A stretch of 64,000 nt of DNA. It comes from Armigeres subalbatus. Lineage: Eukaryota > Arthropoda > Insecta > Diptera > Culicidae. This document shows positions 23,448 to 34,884 of the stretch, piece by piece (position 1 is the stretch's first letter; each line of letters begins with the position of its first letter). The stretch is taken from positions 138,563,121-138,627,120 of the forward strand of contig NC_085139.1 of the NCBI RefSeq assembly GCF_024139115.2. Direction: 5' to 3'. The notes below the pieces were generated by a model. It saw only the letters and a program-made list of their open reading frames with translations, searched no databases and was not told where the DNA came from. Position numbers and translations under genes: made by a program.

Positions 23448-24699
23448 TTTGGCGACGAGGATGGGATTAGCAGAAGAATTCGCGTGTGAAAAGTGAGTTT
23501 TGTCGGTGTGAAATTCCCGGATAACATTTGCCTCGGGCGGAGGCGCGATTCTTTGCCATACGAACAAGCAAAAAGAAAAGGAAAATTTGCCTCGGGTGGA
23601 GGCGCCATTCTGTACGGCAACAGTAACTAAAGGTCGGTGCTGAACGGGATCGTTTCCCCGACGGCGACTGTCCGGCGAATCGGCATCGGTAAGAGAAGGT
23701 TAGAAAAGGAATGCACAAGCACGCCATTTTGTGGCAGTGATTGTTTTATCTCATCCATCGAAAAAGTAAATCACACAAAAAAAAAGTGAAAAATATTACC
23801 AAAAGTGAATTTTCATTTTAATTAACCGGTGATCTTTGCTAACGAGCTCAAGCGGCTAAGACGGTGTGTTTTATTCACTGTACCGTAACGCCATTTTGTT
23901 TTCACCAGCGTAGGAAGGAAGTGTTTTTTTTTCTTCAAATTATATTGAACGAGTTTTTTTTTCTTCTATTTACGGAGGTTTAGAAGCCCGTTTTGGCAGC
24001 TGTTTGACCGTTCCGTATCCGTTGCGCTGACGGTTTTAGCAATCCGATCGCGGTAGGCGATTACGTTCCTATTCGAGAGCAGCTGAATAATTCGTTCCGT
24101 GTGGAACTGCTCCGTGTGGCGGTGGACTGTTGCTGACTGGCCGTTACGATTGCGACAACAATATCGGCGACGAGCAGCCGGAGGACCAGACGATTTTTCC
24201 TTCCTCTTTTTGGAGTGTGTATCCGTCGAAGGGTCTGGTAGCGTTGCCACGCTTCGGTAACAAGTTCATTCATAATCGGTAAGTCATTATTTTTTTTCTT
24301 TCATTGATTGATCATTATTTCAAAAGTGCTTTATGATATTGTATTGTGTGAATTGTTTGGTTCATGAAAAGGTACATTATGTGTTAATACTGAACAAAAG
24401 ATCGTTTACCGCATAATTGGCGGATGTGCCTTGTGTAAATTTGAATAGTTTTTTGACGATTTTTATTTTTCTTTTTTGTAATTTTTTTATCGCTTTTTTG
24501 GTGAAGTAACATGGATGTAATTGACTTTCAATCTATTTTGTGAAAAGTGTGTACAACAAATTGGAGAATTTAGATCAATTTTTTGGAGCAAGCCATTTTT
24601 GCGTTGATATTTTGCAATTTATTTCGATTTTTATTTTGGTTTAAATACTTGCCTCAACTGATTTTTTTTTTTAATTAATTTAAACAAATTATAGAAACG

Positions 24700-25944
24700 A
24701 TGTCTTACGTAGCTCCGAATATTGATCCGTACCGCAAAGGACAATCATTTGCTTCCTGGTTTACGCGCCTAGGATACCATTTTCGCGTTAACAAAGTAGC
24801 GGAAGCAGACAGGAAGGATCAAATGTTTCTCTTAGGAGGCGATTTTCTTTTCGAAGTAGCTCAGAGCTTGTACCTGAATGAACAGTTGCTGGATGCTGCA
24901 CCCTTTGACGAATTGATCGCGAAGTTGAAGCAAAAGCTGGACAAAACGGATTCTGCTTTGATCCAGCGTTTCAAATTCGGGTCCCGGGTACAGCAACCTG
25001 GTGAAACAGCTAGTGACTTCCTGTTCTCGCTAAAACTTCAGGCGGAGTATTGCAATTTCAAAGATGACAAGCAGGACCGCATACTGGATCGAATTTTGAT
25101 AGGCTTGTCGGATGACAATTTAAGGCAGAAGCTATTGTCAGAGGATAGTGAGAAGTTGAATCTGACTCAGGTCGAGAGGATTGTGACAACATGGGAAATG
25201 GCTACTTCCAATGCGAGGGTTTTGACACAGGACAGTTCTACAGGACAAATTGCCTCTATAGTTGGAGGGCGAGGAGCACTCTTGCAGCGTATTAAGGATC
25301 TAGCTCAGGGTCGTGGACCAGTCAAAAGTCGGTTAGGTTTCAATCCCCCGTCCGTTTCTCCTGCAAGAGGTATTCAGCGCAGCGCCACATCCCACAGGTA
25401 CGATGATCGTAGAAACCATTCTTCGCAATCCAGGCAGTCTAGACAGGGGGCGGTTCCAGGAGCAACGGAAAGATACCAGGATGCTGATATTCGACCGGCG
25501 GAGTCCAAGAATGATAAGCGGATTGTCATCGATCAAAGAGTGTGCCATTATTGTGGAGTGCGTGGACACGTCAAAAGGAAATGTTTCAAACTGAAACAAT
25601 ATAAGAGAGACCCAGTCAATCACGTCAACATGGAGGAGCCCGGTACAAGCACGGATTATAAATTGTCCAGTATGATGAATCGTATGTCATGGGACGACAA
25701 AAGTGATGATTCAGATAAAGGTGAATTACAGTGCATGCATGTTTCGTCCATTAATAATATAAGTCATCCATGTTCACTAGAACTAACTATTCAAGGTATC
25801 ACTGTGCAGATGGAGATTGATAGTGGCTCCGCTGTTTCCGTGATTGGGAAGAAGCTATTTTTGGCTAATTTCGATATACCCCTTAAGAAAAATTTCAAAA
25901 ATTTTATTTGTGGCAAACGGTTCCAAATTGAAAATTGCTGGTGA
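24700..25944 (+). pseudogene. gag: Gag with start of protease (gypsy element), truncated by frame break
   Basis: This is a 414-residue reading frame. The N-terminal two thirds are a retrotransposon gag (capsid-like) region with the SALIQRFKFGSR...QPGETASDFLFSL pattern. A basic Arg/Ser region is followed by a single zinc knuckle CHYCGVRGHVKRKC (CX2CX4HX4C, about residues 284-297). An aspartic-protease active-site motif (MEIDSGSAVSVIG) appears near residue 370, so gag and protease share one frame. After about 25900 the frame is lost: protease-like sequence continues in another frame, then shifts again near 25970, and gag stops at TGA 25942-25944. The ATG at 24700 fits because sequence upstream is AT-rich leader. 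Confidence 0.85.
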
Positions 25945-26130
25945 AGTTATTGTTTCGGTTAATTTTTTGGAATAAAAAGGCAAAATTTAAACTTTGGGTT
26001 TTAGATTGTGATCATGCTTTTATTCCTTTATTAGGAAGAACCTCGTTGAATGTTTTCTTTCCCGGCTGGTGAAATTATTTTGGTAAACAAGTTACGATAA
26101 ACAAATTAATTGTCAACAATAGCAACGACG
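25880..26130 (+). other. Broken protease segment between gag and pol
   Basis: Protease-like coding sequence continues past the gag stop but changes frame near 25900-25915 and again near 25965-25980, and meets an in-frame TGA at 26070-26072. Two indels plus a nonsense change argue for decay rather than a programmed frameshift. Confidence 0.7.
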
Positions 26131-29030
26131 TGATGAATTATGTTGGAACTATATTTTCTGATGTTTTCATTAAGGACTTTTCGACTCTCATTAAAGGTTC
26201 TGAAGCCGAATTGGTTTTAAAAACTGAAACACCTATTTTTTGGAAAGCTAATGACGTTCCTCACAGATTAAGGGATAAAGTTTTAGAATATTTGGACAGG
26301 TTAGAAAAACAGAATGTTATAACTCCGATTCAAACAAGTGAATGGGCATCTCCTGTTATAGTTGTTAGGAAAAAGAATGACGACATTCGTTTAGTAATTG
26401 ACTGCAAAGTGTCAATAAACAAACTCATTATCCCTAATACTTACCCGTTACCTGTTGCTCAAGATCTTTTTGCTGGTTTGGCAGGGTGTACTGTTTTCTG
26501 TGCTCTAGATTTAGAGGGAGCATACACTCAGTTGTCATTAACAAAGCGTTCTAGGAAATTCATGGTAATTAACACTATAAAAGGTCTTTTTACTTACAAT
26601 AGGCTGCCACAGGGGGCTTCCTCTAGTGCAGCTATTTTCCAACAGATAATGGAACAGGTGTTGCAGGGAATTGAGAAAGTTTACGTCTATTTGGATGATG
26701 TTCTCATAGCTGGAGTTGACATAGAAGACTGCAAACGGAAGCTTTTTATTGTTTTGGATAGATTGTCCAAAGCAAATATAAAGGTTAATTGGGACAAATG
26801 CAATTTTTTTGTGAACATGTTAGAATATTTGGGACATATTATTAGCGAAAAAGGTTTGTCGCCGTGTGCTAGTAAGATAGACACAATTAAAAATGCTAAA
26901 ACGCCTAAAAATGTGACTGAGTTGAAGTCATTTTTGGGTTTAGTTAACTATTATAACAGATTAATTCCTGGTTTGTCTTCCAAGTTATATTGCTTGTATA
27001 ACTTTTTGAAGAAGGAGGCTAAATTTGCATGGAATGATGATTGCGACAAGGCTTTTAAAAACTCAAAGAACTTACTTCTTGAAACTAATTTTCTCAAATT
27101 TTATGATCCCAGAAAACCAATCGTTGTAGTCTCTGATGCTTCTGGCTATGGTCTTGGCGGAGTTATTGCGCATTCTTTTGGAGGGGTAGATAAACCCATT
27201 TGTTTTACATCGTTTTCGTTGAACTCTGCTCAGAAGAAATATCCGATCCTTTATTTAGAAGCGCTGGCACTAGTATGCACAATAAAAAAATTTCATAAGT
27301 ATTTGTATGGCCAAAAGTTTACGGTATTTACTGATCATAAACCGCTAGTTGGAATATTCGGAAAAGAAGGAAAACATGCGATACTTGTGACAAGACTTCA
27401 ACGTTATATATTTGAGTTGTCGATATATGATTTCGATATCCAGTACAGGCCGTCTGCAAAAATGGGTAATGCTGATTTTTGTTCGCGATTCCCATTGGAG
27501 CAGTCGGTCCCAAAAGAGCTTGATTTGGATTGCATCAAAAGCATTAACTTTAGCAAAGTATGTCCAATTGATTTTACTGTTATTTCCAAGCATACAAAAA
27601 CGGATGCTTTTCTACAAGAAATAATGAGTTTCTTGCGCCATGGTTGGCCCAAACGGATTGAAAAACGATTCATGAATATTTTTGCTAATCAGCATGAATT
27701 GGAAGTGGTAGACGATTGTTTACTGTATCAAGATAGAGTAATAATACCAAAGCAATTGCAAAATGAAGTTTTGAAATTGCTGCATGCCAACCACGGTGGA
27801 GTCGTAAAAATGAAGCAGCTGGCAAGACGCTCGGTGTACTGGTACGGAGTTAATGCTGATATAGAAAAGTTTGTTAGTGCATGTGATGCTTGCGCTGGAA
27901 TGGCAGTGCATCCAAAACAGAAGATAGACACAAAATGGATTCCTTCCACAAGACCTTTTGGTAGAGTACACATAGATTTTTTCTACTTCAAGCATCACGT
28001 TTTCTTATTGATCGTTGATAGCTTTTCAAAATGGGTGGAAGTTGAGTGGATTAAAAATGGAACAACGTGTAAACAAGTTATAAAAGTATTGCTAGCATAT
28101 TTTGCTAGATTTGGGTTTCCAGATACCTTAGTGCCCGATAATGGTCCTCCATTTAATTCGAATGATTTTAAAAACTTTCTTGAGAGGCAAGGAATACGGG
28201 TCCTGAACAGTCCTCCATACAATCCTGCTAGTAATGGCCAGGCGGAGAGACTAGTACGTACAGTAAAAGATGTATTAAAAAAGTTCCTACTTGACCCAGA
28301 ATATTTGAGCGTAGAATTGGAGGATCTGATTAGCCTGTTTTTAATCAATTTTAGAAATAATATGACGATGGATGGTTTTTTTCCTTCCGAAAAAGTTTTA
28401 AGCTATACCCCTAAATTGTTAATCGATTTGATTAATCCTAAGCGACACACTAATGAAAAAGTACCATTAACTAATTATAAGCGTAATGATGATACAACCA
28501 CTGGATCTAATAACGATATTAGTAAAGAACCTACTAAAGATCCTTTTGATAGTCTGATGGCGGGTGACGCATTATGGTACAAGAACAGCAACCCTCACCA
28601 TCAGGCTAAATGGCTAAAGGCATATTTTCTAAAACGAGTTTGTAAAAATATCCTACAGATTACAATTGGAAACGGACTTACGACCACGGCGCACCGAAGT
28701 CAAGTTAAGATCATCGACGATGCGGGCAGTCGGATGCGACGAAGGATGGTGGTGCATGTCGATCGAACTGTCGATAACCCTGGTCCATCACCACCACCTC
28801 TGCAAGAAACCATCCACGGAGAAGAGCCGGGCGAGGAGCCTTTCCGGGGTTTTCCGGAGTGCGAGTTGCGCGGTATCGAATCTCAAGTGGTTGAGCCGAA
28901 TCGAAAACGGAAGTCCGATGCAAATTTGGCGCTCGATGGCCTGCCGAGACGTTCGAAGAGAACTCGAAGAAGTAATTGCAAAGTGAATTTCAATATTTTG
29001 AATCAAATTGGATTTGTTCTTAATTGTTAA
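26130..29030 (+). CDS. pol: Pol polyprotein (RT, RNase H, integrase) of the gypsy element
   Basis: Open frame of 966 residues, long and intact from RT to the C-terminus. RT carries the active-site YLDDVLI motif (about residues 188-194) after the LPQGASSS element. RNase H begins at VVSDASGYGLGG (about residue 335). The integrase has the HHCC zinc-binding region (HANHGGVVKMK...CDAC), followed by the catalytic D (HIDFF), D (VPDNGPPFNS) and E (NGQAERLV). A basic C-terminal tail follows. The ATG at 26130 is only the first Met of the surviving frame: the same frame continues upstream as protease until a nonsense codon TGA at 26070-26072, so the natural product was a gag-pol fusion. Together with two upstream frame shifts this makes the copy non-autonomous in sequence terms. 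Confidence 0.9.
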   Translation: MMNYVGTIFSDVFIKDFSTLIKGSEAELVLKTETPIFWKANDVPHRLRDKVLEYLDRLEKQNVITPIQTSEWASPVIVVRKKNDDIRLVIDCKVSINKLIIPNTYPLPVAQDLFAGLAGCTVFCALDLEGAYTQLSLTKRSRKFMVINTIKGLFTYNRLPQGASSSAAIFQQIMEQVLQGIEKVYVYLDDVLIAGVDIEDCKRKLFIVLDRLSKANIKVNWDKCNFFVNMLEYLGHIISEKGLSPCASKIDTIKNAKTPKNVTELKSFLGLVNYYNRLIPGLSSKLYCLYNFLKKEAKFAWNDDCDKAFKNSKNLLLETNFLKFYDPRKPIVVVSDASGYGLGGVIAHSFGGVDKPICFTSFSLNSAQKKYPILYLEALALVCTIKKFHKYLYGQKFTVFTDHKPLVGIFGKEGKHAILVTRLQRYIFELSIYDFDIQYRPSAKMGNADFCSRFPLEQSVPKELDLDCIKSINFSKVCPIDFTVISKHTKTDAFLQEIMSFLRHGWPKRIEKRFMNIFANQHELEVVDDCLLYQDRVIIPKQLQNEVLKLLHANHGGVVKMKQLARRSVYWYGVNADIEKFVSACDACAGMAVHPKQKIDTKWIPSTRPFGRVHIDFFYFKHHVFLLIVDSFSKWVEVEWIKNGTTCKQVIKVLLAYFARFGFPDTLVPDNGPPFNSNDFKNFLERQGIRVLNSPPYNPASNGQAERLVRTVKDVLKKFLLDPEYLSVELEDLISLFLINFRNNMTMDGFFPSEKVLSYTPKLLIDLINPKRHTNEKVPLTNYKRNDDTTTGSNNDISKEPTKDPFDSLMAGDALWYKNSNPHHQAKWLKAYFLKRVCKNILQITIGNGLTTTAHRSQVKIIDDAGSRMRRRMVVHVDRTVDNPGPSPPPLQETIHGEEPGEEPFRGFPECELRGIESQVVEPNRKRKSDANLALDGLPRRSKRTRRSNCKVNFNILNQIGFVLNC

Positions 29031-29093
29031 TATTTTGTAAACTATAACTTAAAGTGTGAAATATGATCGAATAACTCCCAAAAGGGGGAGGAT

Positions 29094-29360
29094 TAATATG
29101 TATCCCAATTTGGGTATTTCATTATTAAACGTGTATGTGCTATAAAGTTATAGCACTCGATATGTCAAATATCGTTGAATAAACAGCTCGGCGTTTGTCG
29201 GCCTCTTTCGTTATCCAGACATCAAACGTGTTGGACGTAATTTGAAGACCAGCTCCGAAATACCAAGTGATTCAACTCCGGTACATATAGTTTTCCTTCT
29301 TGATAGATTTCTTGTCCGCTTCGGTTTCGTTTCCTTTCAAAGCCTTTCACGGTCATATCA
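29094..29360 (+). repeat. 3' LTR of the gypsy element
   Basis: Direct copy of 23181-23447, preceded by the purine tract AAAAGGGGGAGGAT at 29080-29093, which would prime plus-strand synthesis. Confidence 0.95.
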
Positions 29361-29473
29361 GGTTGGACCGAAAATCGAACTCTCCTTCTCCAGATAGGCA
29401 ATCCTACGCCATTGCTCAGGCCCTTATACATGTTCCCTCAAGGCAATCCATAATATTCTGGGAGTGGCCAGTA

Positions 29474-30393
29474 GGGGAGACTGGGTAGACTTGATCCCCT
29501 TTTCTGATTTTCGATGTATCACAGCCAAAAATAAATAAACATACGCGATTTCCCCACAGACTCTCTAAGAAATATAGTATTTATCTTTACTGATGTATGA
29601 CAGTCCTTGAATTAAAGTTGTTATTCACAATCGATTTTTTGGAGTGCTGTCAAAAGTCGACTTTTAAAATATTTGGGGGAAATTGATCCCTCTACAATAA
29701 CTTGCTTTGATAAAATTAGAAAGGTGCCCTCAGATTTTTTAAATATTTTTCCTTCAAAATACGCGTGATTTTCGAATTGCTGTGCGTATACATGAACGAT
29801 TTTTGTTATTGAATTCGACAGCACATGCAATTTTAAAATTTGGGGAGACTTGATCCCCTTTCTACCATATCTACCATATCTACCATAATAATTTTTCCTG
29901 CCAATCCTTCATCAAATCTGTCAAATGTACAAACAAATAGAAGACTGAGAACAGATTTATATTTTAATGAATTTTTTCGCCAAATTTTTGTATGGGTGAC
30001 TAACGGGGGATCAAGTTCATATTGAGGCAATAACTTCGAAACCAAATATCCTAAAACTTTGATGGAATGTTGACATTTTCACCATTTTCATCAGTACAGG
30101 TCATTAAGCATATTTATGGCTTTATACTGTGAAAAAATGAAAACATCTGGTCATTGTTATAAAAAGTTGTTCAAATTTTGCGTGACCAATAAAACAATCT
30201 TTTGGAAGGTCAAAACATACAAACCGCCCTACAGGATAAATAAGTTTGTCAATCCAAAAAATAACTCACCACATAAAGGTCATTTGTCTAGAGGATCTGT
30301 ACTAAAAAATACGCTAGAACAGAACTACTTTAGTTCTCGATAAAACAAAGGGTGATCAAGTCTCCCCGGGGATCAAGTCTACCCACCTTCCCC
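29474..30393. mobile_element. 920-bp TA-flanked element with GATCAAGTCTCCCC motifs
   Basis: Tips GGGGAGACTGGGTAGACTTG and, inverted, GGGGAAGGTGGGTAGACTTG, next to TA. The core AGACTTGATCCCC recurs at 29490, 29678 (diverged), 29846 and inverted at about 30006 and 30350-30374. No coding sequence. It lies just right of the gypsy element. Confidence 0.75.
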
Positions 30394-30939
30394 TAAGGTC
30401 AATTGTCCTTTATAGGATCAATAGATAATTATTCGTAAGAAACCATCAAGTTAAAGTTGTCGCATGATACGCTTTGCCGCAAACGGAAATGTCCCCTCCT
30501 ACAGGTTGCCCCGGGAAACTATGCGAGTGGCCGAAAGTGCCCAATGAGGTGTTCTTGAAAAAACACGAGAAATGTGCTGCCGCATGACACGTTGTACTCT
30601 AAAATCAAAAATATACAGAACCCCTCTTGCAAACAGCAGGGACTATGTCCAAGGGCTTGACGATCCCTCCTTGGACCAACTACGAGTTATGGTACCTGCC
30701 TAGAATGTGAAAGGGTTCGACAGTGAGCTCTGTTGCACTCCTATAAAAAGCTGCATGTATCGGATACATTCTGCAGGCAGGATCCGCCAAAGCGACCGTG
30801 TGCCGCTCAAAGCGCTCAATCCTATGCCCTAGTATCGGGTGGGACAAACCTGGCACGACGGACTTCCGAGGAGACATAAGGTTTGCGCAGACTCAATAAG
30901 CCGCTTGTGAATCCAATCATTACGAACGACATAAGAGAT

Positions 30940-31260
30940 AACCCAACTCGATACAATCGCAACGACCTAGGCGAAGAATAACAGATCACGATTGGAAGCT
31001 TTGAACTGCAAGTTGCTAGATTTTGCAGGTTGCGACAGGATAATCTACGATGAACTACAACCTCGTAACTTCGACGTCGAGGCACTGCAGGACATTTGCT
31101 GGACAGAACAGAAAATGAGGAAAAGCGGGCATCGAGCGGCTACCCTCCACCAAAGCTGTGACACCACCAAAGAGCTGGGAACCGGCTTCGTAGTGCTGGG
31201 AAAGATACGGGTGGCAGCCAATTAATCCAATGGTGTGCAAGCTGTGGTTCACGGAAGGGC
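30940..31260 (+). mobile_element. RTE-like endonuclease fragment
   Basis: A plus-strand frame contains RNFDVEALQDICWTEQK and TTKELGTGFVV, the APE endonuclease pattern (family form F.IVALQE.RWT). Stops on either side limit it to about 80 residues. A short remnant, not a gene. Confidence 0.6.
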
Positions 31261-31329
31261 CACAGCCTGATATGTGTAAGGACATAAACGGGAACAATGG
31301 CGGCATGGTAGCGCCTGAGGTTCAGAATG

Positions 31330-31545
31330 ATACTTGTCGTTTCGTAACATGGAATGTGAAACCTCGGAACATCTGCTTTGCAGTTGTGATGCATTGTACA
31401 AGTGTAGATCTAAATTTCTAAATAGTGAATTCATGCAACGAGGAGCAATTTGGACTGCAAATCCTGGAAAGGTAGTTTTATTGATGCAATTTTGCCGGAC
31501 TGGGAAAAGACGCGTCTTATGTTGTTTACTTGATAAATGGTGATC
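31330..31545 (+). mobile_element. R1-clade-like LINE C-terminal fragment
   Basis: The frame 31334-31543 encodes ECETSEHLLCSCDALYKCRS and FMQRGAIWTANPGKVV. The Cys/His pattern and QRGA.W..KPGK are typical of the C-terminus of R1/Jockey-type LINEs. It lies directly after RTE sequence, so two families abut here. Confidence 0.55.
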
Positions 31546-31743
31546 AACCTACTAGATGCGAATAGTTAATAGCTGAGACGAGACCTGCAAAGAGGAAAAA
31601 ATGTAACTTCAGCTGCTGCCAGTCAACTGCTGTCACGAACTGTCAGGTGCAACCAGCAGCTTTTTGAGTGAAAGTATTGGTATCCCAAATAAAATATTCC
31701 ACATCATTTTTGTTTTACCAAGACTTTTTTACTTTAACAAGTA

Positions 31744-31981
31744 CAGTATACCCCCGCTGATCCGACAAATGTATGGCCGGACTATCGAGGTTTCTCTCGT
31801 TAATCCGACTGTCAAATCCATACAAATGAACCAAAACAAAATCACAACACAAATTCGAAAACTGACAGCATAATGTGTTTAAATGAGTGTTGATACTTTT
31901 TAATCCGGAAAATTCCGAATTAGCGGGATCCGGACTAACGAGTCGTCGGATTAGCGAGGTCCGGATAAGCGGGGGATACTG
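31744..31981. mobile_element. 238-bp pogo/Tigger-like MITE
   Basis: Tips CAGTATACCCCCGCTGATCC and, inverted, CAGTATCCCCCGCTTATCCG, flanked by TA. The interior repeats GTCCGGA and GCGAGGTCCGG motifs. The CAGTA..CCCCGC..ATCCG form is that of pogo/Tigger elements. Confidence 0.8.
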
Positions 31982-32279
31982 TATTCCAAACCTTCCGTTT
32001 AGCTTGTTAATAATCAGTAATAAACCTGTGTTTTGTTCCCGGTATAAAAATCCTTATGAAAATGAATTAACTATTTCGTGAATTGGATACACTTTTATTG
32101 TGCTCATTGTGTTATTGTGTTTACTTATTGCTTATTGTGTTTACCTGGGGCTTAGGTGAAACAGTCAAGTAAACAGTTGAAACTCGATGGTCAACTGTGA
32201 TGAAAAGAAGAACAAGTGTCAAAACAAGAGAAAAGAAGCAGCGTCTTTGCAGGTCTCGTCTCAGGTTAATAGTAATCGG

Positions 32280-32705
32280 AGGCATACCACAAAAGTTCAA
32301 CTTAATGGACGCAGTGGTTCCACGCCTCAACAAAAAAATGGTTTCGCCGGCGGCAATGCTAACCGGTTTGGACCAGTCATCAACACGTCGAAGGCGAAGC
32401 ACATGATAGGGAGAGGTTCAAGAGAAGACAACGTGAGCCACTCACCACAAGTTTGTATCGGTGGTGACGAAATCGAGGTGGTTGATGAATTTGTGTACTA
32501 ACTCACAAATCAGGGCTTACTAATGACTGGCGGAAAAGATACCAGCAGAGAAATTCGAAAACATATCGTGGCTGGAAACCGTACATACTTTACATTCCGC
32601 AAACGCTCTATTGACCAGTAGTCCTCTACGGACACGAGACTTGGACGATGCTCGTAAAGAACCGACGCGCACTTGGAGCCTTCGAAAGGAAATTGCTATG
32701 TACCA
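32280..32705 (+). mobile_element. RTE-like LINE C-terminal remnant
   Basis: Plus-strand frames give INTSKAKHMIGRGSR, IGGDEIEVVDEFVY and, after a shift, SREIRKHIVAGNRTYFTFRK and THLEPSKGN-like sequence, following the RTE RT C-terminal order (VDEFVYLG...REV.RRI). Stops and shifts break it. Sequence 32283-32335 also matches the reverse strand of 350-420. Confidence 0.65.
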
Positions 32706-32939
32706 TCAAATATTATATATTAACAATATAGCCCACTCTCGCGAAAAACAGGCGAATAGCGATTTCAGCGCTTTTACGAGTGGCGGTCGAACTATTTTAT
32801 CTTAGTAATCGTAATTCGTTGTGAAAGTCGTTGCTATCGTGTGCTATCGTTGTTATAAACAAAAATATACGTATACAAAAGCTAAACGTCTGGTTCGGTT
32901 CTCTGTTAACCGATAAAAATAAATTTACTAAAAATCAGT

Positions 32940-34654
32940 ATGGGTCGAATCCTTGGTCGAATCTATTGTGCTGTGAATGGCTGTGTTAACATGAAGGACG
33001 GCGTGTCCTCATTATCATTCTTCAAAATATTCTCCGGAAATAGGTAAGAACGTATCCATTAAAGCTGTTGGACACTTCGATGAATCCATTAATACAAGGA
33101 TTTTATAACCTTGAGTTATATGTATTCTAACATGGGTACAATACTCACAGGCGTGCATTAGAAAAGATTCATATAGGTAATATCTGCCTAAGAACGTTTT
33201 TGCTCATTCAATTTTTTTGTTTCTGGCGTATCTAATGGTCGAAGAAGGAGTTCAATGCATTTTAAAATTCTATGTATATTTCATATCAAATATTACAATA
33301 TGTTAACTCATTTTTCAGAACTGTCCAAGGATGGGTTGAGTTCTGTAACAACTCATGTTTGTCGAAGCATAGTGTTATCTGTTCCAAGCATTTCCGTAAG
33401 TCGGATTTTGTCAATCTTCAAAATAAATCTCAAGGGTTTGTATACACATGTGTAGCACATTAGTTGTATCTGGAAAGTTTATATTTCAAACGGTGTTTTT
33501 AAGTCGCGAATTTCTTATGCATAATTCAAAAATAGATATACATGATGTATCTATTTCTTAAATTTCGATGAAATTATTTCGATTTGTGTACCTTTGCTGA
33601 GCGCTGCTTCCCAAAAACATTCAGTGGTATCTAATTCACTTAAAAATTAATTTCGCACACAATAAATAAAATAGCTCAAATAGTTAAATAGATCTAAAAT
33701 AGTTAATTAGTCGTGTTTTAGGAGATACTTTGATTTTTTTTTTATTATTTCGTTTTCATTATGATCTCAATTATAAAAGTATTTACAATTGGCACTTGAG
33801 CTAATAATCTTGACTGTTCTAGTCTCCATTCATTTGCACGTCCATCATTAATGCCATGTGAGGAAGATGCTGTTTTAGACATCTCAATGGATCTTGATGA
33901 AGATCTACTTCGTACTGATCCAAATCTACAATCCGAGGATGTTGGATACTGTGTTGAAATAGGAGCATCTCAGGATGTCAATGTTCCATTGACGAACACT
34001 CAGTGCCAAAACAACTCATTTGAAACAGATAGTGATTATTGTTGTAAAGTAGATAATATAACTAAAATGATGGACCAGCTGATTCTTAAGGGAAAAGAAA
34101 ACGTTCAATTGAAGAACAAACTGAAAACTAAACAAAAGGAAGCATCTAAATTAAAGAAGAAAGTTCGTACTTTAAAAGAAGAAGTTAAAACGTTAAAAAA
34201 ACAATTGGTAACATGTTCGTCGCAATTAGTTGATCCAGTTATATTAGAGCTCGAAAAAAATAGAAGAAGAAAGTTACGCGGATCAAGATTTTCCGACAAG
34301 ATAAAAAACATGGCAATCATTTTACATTATTGTTCCGGTAAAGCATATCGACAAATACGGAAATATTTTTCGCTTCCGTCTGTTGGAACCATTAAAAGGT
34401 GGCTTTCAAGATTAAAAGTAAAAGAAGGGTTTTCAAAAGTTATCTTCAAGCTCTTAAAAGTCAAAGCCGCTACGTTACTGCAAGATGAAAGAGTTGTAAC
34501 TATTTTTTTGGATGAAATGTCGATATCTCAGCGTCTAACCTATGTGGCGAATGCCAAAACAGATTATTTCACAGGATTTCCTACGAAGGTTGGTATTTTC
34601 TCAGCAGCATATATATATTTCAAGGACATCACATTCAATTTTTATTTAAAATAA
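32940..34654 (+). pseudogene. THAP-domain P-element-type transposase, 5' half, spliced
   Basis: Three exons join in phase. 32940-33043 starts MGRILGRIYCAVNGC and ends at a GTAAGA donor. 33319-33435 follows TTTTTCAG and has donor GTTTGT. The third runs from 33823 (after TTCTAG) through 34654 if read to the stop. Exons 1-2 encode a THAP zinc finger: C-x4-C, the conserved Trp in GWVEFCNN, and ICSKHF supplying the last Cys and His. Exon 3 has a Lys/Glu coiled coil (residues about 170-210), a helix-turn-helix-like segment (YRQIRKYFSLPSVGTIKRW) and FLDEMSIS, which carries the first catalytic Asp of P-element/THAP9 transposases. The remaining catalytic half and C-terminus are absent, and coding sequence ends just after FTGFP, possibly at a GGTTGG donor whose next exon is missing. 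No 31-bp P-type inverted repeats were recognised. It is either a truncated P element or a domesticated THAP gene; truncated element is more likely. Confidence 0.72.
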
Positions 34655-34884
34655 CATCATTCTAGATGCTAGCTTTGGTGAAATATTTTGAATGAATTAA
34701 AATAAAAACTTTGTAAAGCTGTCATAAGAATGAATTACATGATGAGCTCGAAATAATAAAGACATAAAAACATTCATCTTTAGTATTTTTTTAATCTGCT
34801 GCCTATGATCGCATACGAGTTGGAGAAAAGAAAGAACATTAATGTAGCAAATTTAAAAAAATTAAATATCTTTGGTACCATCTA

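Larger units (their letters stand above)
23181..29360 (+). mobile_element. Ty3/gypsy LTR retrotransposon, near-complete, coding region broken
   Basis: Two direct LTRs (23181-23447 and 29094-29360) flank gag and pol in the usual Ty3/gypsy order of protease, RT, RNase H, integrase. A primer-binding-site candidate starts at 23450 (TGGCGACGAGGATGGGAT), 2 nt after the LTR, and a polypurine tract (AAAAGGGGGAGGAT) ends right at the 3' LTR. The LTRs differ at about one position (23272 C against T), so the insertion is recent. The leader before gag is unusually long at 1.25 kb. Flanks GGCCG and GGTTG do not form a clean target duplication. The flanking sequence on both sides resembles one mosquito repeat (ATTCTAGGCCG / GGACCGAAAATCGAAC), which would be the target. 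Confidence 0.95.
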
